In this document: positions 52,641-61,068 of the stretch, one piece after another
Position numbering within the stretch: the stretch's first letter is position 1
How the letters are laid out: every line of letters begins with the position of its first letter
From: JAGNXB01 sp942490895
GTDB lineage: Bacteria > Bacteroidota > Bacteroidia > Chitinophagales > Saprospiraceae
DNA length: 64,000 nt
NCBI GenBank assembly: GCA_942490895.1
Contig: CALNZC010000010.1
Location: 1 to 64,000, forward strand
Direction: 5' to 3'
Translations under genes and position numbers: made by a program
The notes under the pieces: model-generated
Databases searched by the model: none
Seen by the model: only the letters and a program-made list of their open reading frames with translations
Told to the model about the DNA's origin: nothing

Positions 52641-52680
52641 ACAAAGCCCCTTCCACTGTCAGGCGGAAAGGGCTTTGTTC
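52641..52680. terminator. Hairpin in the 52561-52832 gap, possible terminator
   Basis: ACAAAGCCC/GGGCTTTGT with inner TTCC/GGAA and one mismatch forms a stem over 52641-52678. No long T-run follows in either direction. The loop contains CTGTCAGGCGG, similar to the loop of the tRNA-remnant hairpins. The rest of the gap shows no gene. Confidence 0.35.
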
Positions 52681-52832
52681 TAAGGCTGAGTAATTTCGAT
52701 TTTCCACCCTCCTCTTCCTATGGAGTGTCCGTTGAAACGAAGACAGTCAAAGGAACAATACGTTGAGTCAATTATCAATCAAGAACTACTTTCTCAAGCA
52801 GTTATCGAGAAGGTCACGTGAAAAACAGAATA

Positions 52833-55073
52833 CTATTGCTGCACGATCAGTTTCAAACTCTGTTGCTGCCCATCCTTACTGGCGAGCAGAAAGTACATGC
52901 CGGGAGCAACATCGTTCAAGTCCAGGTTGTAAGTTCCACTTCCTTCAACTACAAACGGTGCTTTCACTGTTCGACCAGTTGCATCCATGATCATGACGGT
53001 CGTTGGTGTAAGCTGGTCAGTGAGGAGCAACTGGAAATGCCCACTGCTCAGATTGGGTCTCACTGTGACCCAATCCGCAGAGTGCCCATCAGCATCCTCC
53101 AGCCCGGTATTCAAATCATAGTGTGCTTCGATCGTAATGGTGGATCGGATGGATGGTTCACAAAGTGAATAGAGATACAGATCGATCAGGTAATCAGGCC
53201 CGATCGGTGAGACCGGCTGGCTCAAAAGCAGATTGGTCACGGGAAGACAGTCATTGGCCGGCACATCCAGTTCGACGCCATTATCATTCGTCAGAGGGTT
53301 CCCCAGCACCTGCAGGAGAGCACCTTCAGTATTTGTATTTGCATTGTATTTCAGATAGTATGTGCGGTCAAAACTGCTGTTATTACAGATATACAAGGGG
53401 AAGACCGCAGAAGTACCCAGAGGCACGTCCGTCAAAGACATGGTGGATTGCCCTATGTTTTGCACACCCAGATCAGGCTGATCGATTTGATAGCCTCCTT
53501 CATAAGGGCAGCTACTGCGGGAAACAATGGAATCCAATTGGAAGGTATAGGTCCCAAATACGGAATCTCGCCCTACAATCACATTGAAATAATCTTCTTC
53601 ATCTACATCATCTGAAAGATAGTAGGCCATGGTATTGGTGGAGCTGTTGCTGTTACTCTGGCCACTGCCGTATTCGTTTCGCAATTTAAGCTCGCCACCA
53701 GCGCCAATACCGCTTCCACCGATGTATGCACCATACTCAAAGCTCAAGCCTCCTTCGAGGTATACATTCATATCCACACTTTGTGTTTGGGATGTACTTT
53801 GGGTAAGTGTCCACCCCGATCCAGGTCCACTGCTGAACGCACGCTGGACCGCTTCCGGGGCCGCCATTTTGATGGCATCATTCATGGCCAGGGTCTGCTC
53901 CCATACGCTGAGTTGGTTAACGGCATTCTTGTACTCCTGAGTGCCTGGAGTTAATAACCCAATTTGATCCTCCAGGTTCGGTATCGTGCTTTTCCGAATG
54001 GTACTCTCGGTAAGTGTATAGCTGCTCAATGCATCCACTGGCGTCATGGCAAAACGGGCATCCTTTTCGACGGTGGAGCACCCGGGCCTAGCCACAATGC
54101 GCCCCATACCGTAGGCATACCGGATGGCACTGCCGATGAAGACATCCTCTGGCGACCCAGTCTGCGGAGTCGTGTAGGTTTCAGTGGCCTCCAGACAGGT
54201 CTGATATTCCAGATCTGAAGTCTCGGTACGACCTGCCGTCACACTACCACCCACTTCAGCAAAGATCTCGAAATCTGTCATCACGATAAGGCCCACGGAA
54301 CCTTCCACCCCGAGCTTGGCCTTGAACCACGCATTTATACTTTGGTCCGTCGTAACGGAAAAGCTTTGACCGAAGCAGGTATTATTGGTTGTTGTGAGAC
54401 TGCTGTAACTCCCATCGCCAGGAGGATCACGGAGAATAAATAACGGTGCTGCGGGTGCATCGAAGTAACCCAGCACCTCCGAATAACTTGTCCCCACGGC
54501 GATAGCACCAAATCGAATCTCCGCTTGGGTGGTGAGCATGGAAGCCGCTAAAGAGACCTCCTGCACGCCATTTTGCAGATCCCAGGCATCACCAGCTTGA
54601 TGGGTGATCGTCAGGCGGTCAACCCCCGAGGATCCATAGCCAGTAAGAAAATCACAAGGCGTGAATGCCAAATGCTCAACTGAAACTACGCAGGTATTAC
54701 ACAGTACACCATTGATTCGCACATTCCACTCGGGATATCCACAATCCAGAGCATTGTTGTATGCGTAGCCTACCCTTGCCGTAAACTTTTGATCACCATT
54801 GCCACCTGGAATAGCAAAAAAGGTCCCAACCTGCGATGGATCAATATCGTTATGAGGGTCAAAATTTGACCTTACCCAGTAGTGGTTCGAACCGTTGTTA
54901 CAAGCCGGTGCCACATTCCCTTCGATCAAGAATGAGGTAATGTTCACGCCATTCCCCCCCGCAGTGTTCCCCTGCTGGGTGCCAATCTGGTCTTGTTGCG
55001 CCCACAAACTGGAGGATGCAGCGACAAGCAAGATCATGCCAAGTAATAGTAACCTAGAGTTAGTTTTTAACAT
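52833..55073 (-). CDS. Secreted protein with T9SS type A sorting domain, function unknown
   Basis: This is a 746-residue protein. A signal peptide (MLKTNSRLLLLGMILLVAAS, cleavage near LWAQ) is followed by a beta-rich region with LFILRDPPGDGSY (~205-217), a long glycine-rich stretch of amphipathic strands (GVEGSVGLIVMTDFEIFAEV, GGSGIGAGGELKL), and a helical insert (IPNLEDQIGLLTPGTQEYKN). The last ~75 residues (VTVRPNLSSGHFQLLLTD, VMIDATGRTV, GMYFLLASKDGQQ) form a type A sorting domain. The paired strand-rich segments would fit a pore or barrel, but no known toxin motif was seen. ATG at 55073 is chosen for the signal peptide. It is divergent from the metalloprotease gene at 55398; the 324 bases between hold no clear feature. 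Confidence 0.8.
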   Translation of the reverse strand: MLKTNSRLLLLGMILLVAASSSLWAQQDQIGTQQGNTAGGNGVNITSFLIEGNVAPACNNGSNHYWVRSNFDPHNDIDPSQVGTFFAIPGGNGDQKFTARVGYAYNNALDCGYPEWNVRINGVLCNTCVVSVEHLAFTPCDFLTGYGSSGVDRLTITHQAGDAWDLQNGVQEVSLAASMLTTQAEIRFGAIAVGTSYSEVLGYFDAPAAPLFILRDPPGDGSYSSLTTTNNTCFGQSFSVTTDQSINAWFKAKLGVEGSVGLIVMTDFEIFAEVGGSVTAGRTETSDLEYQTCLEATETYTTPQTGSPEDVFIGSAIRYAYGMGRIVARPGCSTVEKDARFAMTPVDALSSYTLTESTIRKSTIPNLEDQIGLLTPGTQEYKNAVNQLSVWEQTLAMNDAIKMAAPEAVQRAFSSGPGSGWTLTQSTSQTQSVDMNVYLEGGLSFEYGAYIGGSGIGAGGELKLRNEYGSGQSNSNSSTNTMAYYLSDDVDEEDYFNVIVGRDSVFGTYTFQLDSIVSRSSCPYEGGYQIDQPDLGVQNIGQSTMSLTDVPLGTSAVFPLYICNNSSFDRTYYLKYNANTNTEGALLQVLGNPLTNDNGVELDVPANDCLPVTNLLLSQPVSPIGPDYLIDLYLYSLCEPSIRSTITIEAHYDLNTGLEDADGHSADWVTVRPNLSSGHFQLLLTDQLTPTTVMIMDATGRTVKAPFVVEGSGTYNLDLNDVAPGMYFLLASKDGQQQSLKLIVQQ

Positions 55074-55397
55074 AAAAAAGATTATAAAGTGGGAAATTGA
55101 AAAAATATACTTATCAATATAGCAATAAATACTCATGCGGAGGGCATGTCCACCATTTTAGAATAATTTCGCACTGCAATATCTTTTGGATCAAAACTCC
55201 GCCTCCATAGTTGCCAGATAAATGACTGGACTCCTACCCTCTGATGTCCCGGCATGATCAAGCGACGACCTTAGAATGCGCAGATCATCGCATCCAATCC
55301 ACTGTTTCAATAGCTGTTTCGATAGGTTTCATGGGTCTCCAGTAGTTCTTGTTCGTGCAGATCGGTATCTTGGAGCACACAAGAAAGTGCTTCTACC

Positions 55398-56930
55398 ATG
55401 AGACTGTTCTCCACCCTACTCCTCCTTTTTGTCTTCATTCTCCCTGCATTCAGTCAGATTGAAGATGGATCAATAGTATCCGACGAGGATGAGTTCGAAC
55501 CCTGTGTCATCCACGATATGGATACCACAGGTGCTGCTGCAGCTCGGATGAAGCAAAAACAGGTACGGGAGAACTATGCCCAAACACGGGGAGATTGTGA
55601 ATTTGAGCGGGATAGTATGCCTCTGTACATCTATTTCCCTTTCGATGCGTCGCTCCTAAACACCTACACCTTTGACGAGTTCAAGGACATGGTGATGACG
55701 AATATCGTTTATGGAATCATTGAAAGCAACCAGTGTAGCGGAGTCGACTTCACGAACAACTATAAAGTCGTCTTTGAGTCTATTTCTGGGATTCCTGAGT
55801 ATGGCTCGATCTACGACATCATGAACTTATTATCAAATACCAGTGGCCCATTGTATTATATTCTTCAAAGCAAGCAAGTCAATGACTGGCACTATTTGCT
55901 ATTCCTCACCAAACCGAATATTGATGGAAAAGGTATCGCCAACATGGCAACGGAAGAATACCCGATTGTGGAAATAGCCGCTGGAGTTGTTGACTTTCAA
56001 GAGGTTATTATTGGAAGTGTGACTGCGATTCACGAGTTTGGTCATCTGAACGGACTTGACCACGAAGAGGGTGCTAATGGACCAATAAGTTTGCCATTCT
56101 CAAGAGCTATTAAGGCGGATGCTCAAGGGTTCCGATCGCCCGTAGCCGCGGGCAATATAATTGCCTATGAAGTTCGGTGCTGGACTGGTCCAGATTCGTA
56201 TACTACAAATAAACAGGGTGTTCCCATACACGTTTATAATGGAACAGCAAACAATGCAGGAACAATGAATATCGGGATCTCGCTATTTCGGGATATTGTT
56301 GATCGCACCATGGTTCAAACCTCTGGAGGTGAATGTGGCAACGGCTTTTTAGATGCAACAACCAACAATGCAGATATCTGGTCATGGGAGGTACTCAGTG
56401 GAGATGTAACGCTACTGAGTAGCTTGGATCAACCCACTATGGAATACATCGCTTACGAACCTTCTTCGATCCGTGTAATCGGTCAGATGACTGGTAAAAT
56501 GTATGCGGATACAGTTACCATCAATCTGCCTGGCATCAAATCGGAGGATCGGGATACATTGGTCTACTTGGGTACTACTCTACCCGATGGTCAAATCGTC
56601 GATAATCCGGGTATTTATCACGTCATACTCCCCGGAGAAGGAACGAATGGATGTGATCTACTCGTCAACTACAATGTAGATGGGATTGCTTCTGTAAATG
56701 GACAACATCTAACTCAAGTGAACATCATCCCGAATCCAACCACCGGAAAGGTGACGATCACGAATCTTGATGAGATTCAAGAGATCAGCGTGTATTCCAT
56801 AACGGGGAGGTCGATGTCAATCCAGTACAGAACAAGCATAATGGACTTATCCGATCTACCTTCCGGTACATACCTCCTCCATGTGATTACGGAGCGTGGA
56901 ATCTATCAGAGGATGGTGATGAAGCACTAG
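55398..56930 (+). CDS. Secreted metzincin-type metalloprotease with T9SS type A sorting domain
   Basis: This is a 510-residue protein. The signal peptide is MRLFSTLLLLFVFILPAFSQ. The catalytic domain lies at ~60-240, with the full zinc motif HEFGHLNGLDH (~212-222). No clear Met-turn could be placed after it. A beta-sandwich-like region follows, and the C-terminal ~75 residues (VNIIPNPTTGKVTITNLD, ISVYSITGRS, SGTYLLHVITERG) are a type A sorting domain. It is predicted to be an extracellular zinc protease. Its 3' end overlaps the convergent tail-collar frame by 75 bases, so that frame's tail is doubtful rather than this one. Confidence 0.85.
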   Translation: MRLFSTLLLLFVFILPAFSQIEDGSIVSDEDEFEPCVIHDMDTTGAAAARMKQKQVRENYAQTRGDCEFERDSMPLYIYFPFDASLLNTYTFDEFKDMVMTNIVYGIIESNQCSGVDFTNNYKVVFESISGIPEYGSIYDIMNLLSNTSGPLYYILQSKQVNDWHYLLFLTKPNIDGKGIANMATEEYPIVEIAAGVVDFQEVIIGSVTAIHEFGHLNGLDHEEGANGPISLPFSRAIKADAQGFRSPVAAGNIIAYEVRCWTGPDSYTTNKQGVPIHVYNGTANNAGTMNIGISLFRDIVDRTMVQTSGGECGNGFLDATTNNADIWSWEVLSGDVTLLSSLDQPTMEYIAYEPSSIRVIGQMTGKMYADTVTINLPGIKSEDRDTLVYLGTTLPDGQIVDNPGIYHVILPGEGTNGCDLLVNYNVDGIASVNGQHLTQVNIIPNPTTGKVTITNLDEIQEISVYSITGRSMSIQYRTSIMDLSDLPSGTYLLHVITERGIYQRMVMKH

Positions 56931-57314
56931 CCGTCCCCAGATGAGCTCATATGTCACACCCAGACAGTCTGGACGAGCGGGCTTTATTTCACAGGGAAAG
57001 TCCCCTTCCAAGGCGATGATGAAATTCACGCATACGTAGCCCATATCCTGGCCGTCAACCGTGCCATATCTCGTCACCTGCGACGACTGTTTCCGATTGG
57101 GCAAAGCGATGCCCTGACCAGCACCCATAGGGCTGCTTCCACGCAAATCAGGCAATCCAAAGGTGACTCTTCCATCCCCTCCGTAATTCGTCCCTAAAAG
57201 CGCAAAGAGAGCTGACTGTTGACTGATCGCCACCATCCGACCATCACAGATCGCCCACCCCTTTGGCGCAAAGTCGCCAGCAAACATTCGAATTTCACCA
57301 ATCATCGGATTCAT
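56856..57314 (-). CDS. Phage tail collar domain protein, internally shortened
   Basis: This is a 152-residue frame. The N-terminus (MNPMIGEIRMFAGDFAPKGW, CDGRMVAISQQSALFALLGT, YGGDGRVTFGLPDLRG) is a textbook tail-collar domain of the microcystin-dependent-protein type. Normally ~60-70 more residues follow before the ending NFIIALEGIFPSR. Here NRKQSSQ runs almost directly into YVCVNFIIALEGDFPCEIKP, so the middle is missing. The final ~45 residues run into the opposite gene and are unlike the family. It probably descends from a full-length protein by internal deletion; function may be lost. ATG at 57314 is preferred over 57344. Confidence 0.7.
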   Translation of the reverse strand: MNPMIGEIRMFAGDFAPKGWAICDGRMVAISQQSALFALLGTNYGGDGRVTFGLPDLRGSSPMGAGQGIALPNRKQSSQVTRYGTVDGQDMGYVCVNFIIALEGDFPCEIKPARPDCLGVTYELIWGRLVLHHHPLIDSTLRNHMEEVCTGR

Positions 57315-57511
57315 CGTCTTAGTATTTATTTCAACCATCCTCAATTGCGAAATCTATGCCACAACCCTTCCCGCAACTGACATATGGCCAAACCCAATTC
57401 AATCATGTCTTCAGGAATTAACGCGCGCGCTTCGCACAACTGCGTCAAGTGGCGATCCTATTTTTTGTAAAGGCTTTGTTCCCTTGCCTTTACCGTTCAC
57501 GGCATTGACCA

Positions 57512-58397
57512 CTACAACTTGACCAGTCGCTGGGAATATCGATGTCCCTGTACGTTTTCGACCAGGATAAAGTAGGCTCCGGGTGGTAGCTCGGACAGAT
57601 CGATTTGATTCTCTCCGTGATGAAGCATTCCCCTCTTGACCGATTTGCCCATCAGATTCGTAAGCATAAAAGCCTTCCAATCCTGGTTGTCCACTTCGAT
57701 AAAAAGGGTTAACTGACTCGGATTGGGATAGATCCGGATCGGATCATCCGGGGTCAGTTCTTCTATCCCGATAATAAAACACGAAGGAGGGGATTCAGGA
57801 TAAAGTAGTTTGTTATTCGCATAGAAACAGAGGAGAACGTGTGAGAAGTCGGTTAAGCATAAACCGTAATGGTAGAGCATACCGAAATGGCTCCCTACTC
57901 CATCGATCCAATAATCGGATTCCCACGGATAATCAATATTGACCAATTCCCATCTTGTCCGTTGTTCTCCATTGTTGAGGGAGATGGTGTCTATATGGAC
58001 GACAACCAATTTACACTGTTCAATATAATGGAAAGGTATCACCAAGCGCCAGACTGAAATCGTATAACAAAAACTCATCCTTCTTCCCATTTTTATAGAA
58101 GACTTTTTTCGATGAATCCTGTCGGATATAGTCATGCTGAAACGTCCATTCAGACACTTGAGGGTCATTTGCGAAATAGATCTTTCGATAGGATTGAGTC
58201 CCAACAACCGTATCCTCACCAATCCTGACAGCATAGGATGATGTATTCGGGGAGAACTGGATAGACCACGATATTCCATTGGTTGTCCTAATCGTCCAGG
58301 TTTTGAGCACATAAAAGAGTGTGACTCCCAGAAATAGCCCAAAAGAAAGAAGAGTAAGCACTTGATATGTTGATAACCTTTCCATCTGGGTATGCAT
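57512..58397 (-). pseudogene. Secreted protein with T9SS type A sorting domain, broken by one frameshift
   Basis: Two overlapping frames make one gene. The first (58397-58020) has a membrane or signal helix (LTLLSFGLFLGVTLFYVL) and a beta-rich domain ending LALGDTFPLY. The second continues with YIEQCKLVVVHIDTISLNNGEQRTRW, DYWIDGVGSHFGMLY, LLCFYANNKLLYP, SCFIIGIEEL, and a sorting domain (IRIYPNPSQLTLFIEV to GAYFILVENVQG) ending at 57512. The family has this exact order in Bacteroidota secreted proteins. The shift is near 58020-58030. A single indel explains it; sequencing error or a recent pseudogene cannot be told apart. The nominal upstream extension of the second frame to 58462 is out of frame and not real. 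Confidence 0.75.
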
Positions 58398-58462
58398 CTG
58401 ATACAGAGCAAATCGATCAACATTGGTAGCTGAGTCGGAGATTTAAAACCTTCAACAGCCAC

Positions 58463-58856
58463 CTAATCTAGTGATTAATGTTGAATTCGGACCTGTACAC
58501 TGTAACCATCCCAGTTTTCGGAAAGGGTGTTATCATACTTCACCCTTATCGTGAGTACATTCAATGATAATCCGGCCAAATTATTCTCAATGACCCGAAT
58601 CAAAAATGGCAAAAAGCCCCCCAGAGCCGGAAGACGAATTGGTTCATCCGCTCAAGGTTTAATGCAAGGTCACATCAAACATTAAGCAATGTACTCGAAA
58701 GAGCATCACTTCAAGGTTGAACTTACAGGCCGGGAAGGATTAATCCAACTCCCCATCCGATATATCAATGCAACACAAGTGGCCCAACTTCTCCAGTGAA
58801 TCGCGAATCGCGAATGACAGCTACCAAGTCTCACCTAGAACACAAAAATAATGTAT
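58463..58856. other. Intergenic stretch, no gene seen
   Basis: This is 394 bases between two minus-strand broken genes. No ORF, RNA gene or terminator was found. A short tandem GCGAATCGCGAATCGCGAA-like motif lies near 58798-58815. Confidence 0.5.
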
Positions 58857-59647
58857 TCATTTACCCCCCGTAGCTGGGCCTGAAGCATTCTCACCCCGGA
58901 CACCCACAATTTCAGTAGGCAGCTTTTCCTCAGCCATCCGTCGGAGTTGTCCTCCTGTTTCCTTGAAAGGAGTCAATCGTAAAAAGGTCAACCACGGACC
59001 GGGCCATTCCGGTGGCATCAACGTCAACTCGATCGACCTGGGTACCTCGGCCGCCAGCGTCGGCGGTAGTGTTGCTATTCCATCCTGCTCGATCCGTTGA
59101 CCCGGACAGACCGAAAGCCGGAAGAACTCCATGCCGATATGCGTGCCTCCCCTCGGCATTCGGATCATCTTTCTCCTGGATTTTGCGGTGATCACCAACT
59201 TGTCGGTGCCAGATTGAACCATCTCGATGTCAGCTTGCAGGATACGGCTGATCGGTTGCTCATCATCAAAGGCAAATCCGGTGAGCAGGCCGGCAGCCTG
59301 TGGCAAATGAATCGCCCGCTGCCACACCCGATCACCCGGTTGTCCCTCCGGATCCAATTTGCTCACCTGGCTGAAAAGCCGCATCATCCGACCATTGATA
59401 TTGCCGTCAAAGATTCCGGCATTCCCCCATCGCAACTTCCTTCGCAATTGACCACAAAAAGTGGAAAGTTGAGCAAAAAGCCCGCTCTGAGCGCGAGGCA
59501 GTTCAAAATTCGGATGGGTCTTGAATTTCTTTCGGCGCTTGGACCCGGTTTTTGACGGACCAGATATTGACCCTTACGCTTGTAGAAATTCAGATCTCCA
59601 AAGGTTCCGGTAATAGGATTCTCGCCTTCTTGCTTGGGCATGAGCAA
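58857..59647 (-). pseudogene. Conserved Bacteroidota hypothetical protein, broken by a one-base deletion
   Basis: The 5' part starts at 59647 or the next ATG (MPKQEGENPITGTFGDLNFY, KRKGQYLVRQKPGPSAER). After the codons for PSAER, one A is missing (near 59535). Restoring it lets translation continue as KFKTHPNFELPRAQSGLF, AQLSTFCGQLRRKLRWGNAG, and then the frame ending at 58857. The N-terminal pattern NPITGTFGDLNFYKRKGQYLVR matches a family of ~230-residue Bacteroidota proteins of unknown role. The nominal start at 59447 is internal. A sequencing error is as likely as real decay. Confidence 0.75.
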
Positions 59648-59748
59648 ATGTTTTATCTACATAAAACGTTTCAGCTACCGTGAAAATTCTTTGCATTCAC
59701 TAAACCCGCTTTCCAGCTGAAGGTGGGATAGAGCATGGATAAAGTATA

Positions 59749-59776
59749 GATATTCCAAGTTTAAAGTAGGAATATC
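59749..59776. promoter_or_regulatory. 8-base inverted repeat, possible operator
   Basis: GATATTCC (59749-59756) and GGAATATC (59769-59776) flank a 12-base spacer rich in A and T. It lies in the 59648-60065 intergenic region, upstream of the orphan terminator at 59938. Confidence 0.3.
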
Positions 59777-59937
59777 CCGTCAGTTCTCCATCAGCATTCC
59801 GTCCGCTCTCCGTCCGGCAGGAACATTCAGTTCGTAAAAAATGGTCCAGGAAGGGGCACCTCCTACCCCTCGTGCTTCACCTCAAATGCCTCCCACCATC
59901 CGTTGGCTCAATAAAGCATCTTTTATTTGCTGTCATA

Positions 59938-59982
59938 ACAGAGCGGTCATGCCCATTCAAGTCCGCTCTGTCCTCTTTTTTT
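59938..59982 (+). terminator. Orphan intrinsic terminator
   Basis: ACAGAGCGG (59938-59946) pairs with CCGCTCTGT (59963-59971), followed by CCTCTTTTTTTATT. No plus-strand gene ends here; the nearest upstream genes run the other way. A short RNA from about 59780-59980, including an AGGGG/CCCCT hairpin near 59855-59875, is one explanation. Confidence 0.6.
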
Positions 59983-60065
59983 ATTGGCCTTGCAGCCTTG
60001 CCCAACTGATCGGGATCCAATAACTTACACATGAGAGTATCCAAACATTGGCAAAACGTATCATC

Positions 60066-60524
60066 ATGAAATTGCTTTATATGCTGTCCACCCTGGCCCT
60101 TTTAATTGCGTTCTCCGCTTGTGTCAAAAGCACCGATACAGCGTCCACCAAATGTGCGATAACACCACCCGCATGGATTCAAGGCACCTGGACTGACACG
60201 GCTACAACAAGCATTCAATGGGAGTTTTCAGAAAATGGTGCTACAAAAACAGAAAATGGCAACGAGATTGAATACTGTTTCAATGGTCTCGGTTTAGTCT
60301 TATTCAGTGAACGGATTGAGGCTGACACCGCTTATGCACTTCACTGGACCCTTGGTCAACTCAATGCTTTCGATTCATTCGAAAAGATCTCACCCACACA
60401 AATGAAGTACTGCCGAAAACCTTTACCCCTGCGATTTTGTGTTCACCCTGTTGACGAGATCATAAAACCTGAAGACATGATCCTTGACAAATACACCGCA
60501 GAGATGATAGAACTGATCTCGTGA
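60066..60524 (+). CDS. Small putative lipoprotein, unknown function
   Basis: This is a 152-residue protein with lipoprotein signal MKLLYMLSTLALLIAFSAC (lipobox FSAC). The mature part has PAWIQGTWTD followed by alternating strands (IQWEFSENGATKT, GLGLVLFSERIE), a small beta-barrel pattern like lipocalin-type lipoproteins of Bacteroidota, and two or three cysteines (EYCFN, KYCRK, RFCVH). ATG at 60066 is preferred over TTG at 60048. No operon partner is visible: the next 540 bases (60525-61068) hold no gene. Confidence 0.65.
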   Translation: MKLLYMLSTLALLIAFSACVKSTDTASTKCAITPPAWIQGTWTDTATTSIQWEFSENGATKTENGNEIEYCFNGLGLVLFSERIEADTAYALHWTLGQLNAFDSFEKISPTQMKYCRKPLPLRFCVHPVDEIIKPEDMILDKYTAEMIELIS

Positions 60525-60825
60525 GCGGAAATCCAAATCTCCGGAATGAGAGAGTTGTCAACGCCCCCAAAGCAGGCCTGATTAAAGGTTGAATAACTGA
60601 GACCTTGATCTCCTCTCAAAACCCAGACCTCGGCAGGCTATAGAGGTCAGATTTTGTGATCGAAGATCTTATAGGGATTTGCCTGCTTCCCCCAGCTCAT
60701 ACCTCGTCCCTCTCCCCTGCCCTGTAGTCACCAATGGCTCTAATCTGAACTAACTCCTGGATTCAGACAGAACTCATCGCACTCTGAATGTTACAGATAG
60801 GTTGGCAAGCAATTGTGTGGAATCA

Positions 60826-60864
60826 TAATCGGCTCAAATATAATCCGATTTTTCGAGCCGATTA
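60826..60864. repeat. 10-base inverted repeat in the 60525-61068 intergenic region
   Basis: TAATCGGCTC (60826-60835) and GAGCCGATTA (60855-60864) are perfect complements around a 19-base AT-rich spacer, which itself contains AATCCGATT. No T-run follows, so an operator or a remnant of a small repeat is more likely than a terminator. The region also has a GCGAACAGCGAACAGCG motif near 61043-61067. Confidence 0.4.
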
Positions 60865-61068
60865 CAATCCTTTTGCGGCTCATTCACTCCATTCCCTGAG
60901 AAATATTCTGCCTCCACTTCCTCCAAATCTTTGCTCTTAAGTGGGGAACAACCGCTGCCCAAGAAGGAATCCATTGCTCGACTGGATATCCTTTAGGTGT
61001 GTATTCGGTTAGGGGTTTATTCGTTTAGTCACATTTGCGAATAGCGTGTGGCGAACAGCGAACAGCGT

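Noticed and set aside
56856..57344. Prophage in the 55-58 kb region
   Set aside because: Only a single tail-collar domain is present; such proteins occur singly in Bacteroidota and no other phage gene is near.
57512..58462. Full 316-residue frame as a single intact gene
   Set aside because: Its first ~140 residues are out of frame with the overlapping, better N-terminal frame; only the part after about 58030 is real.
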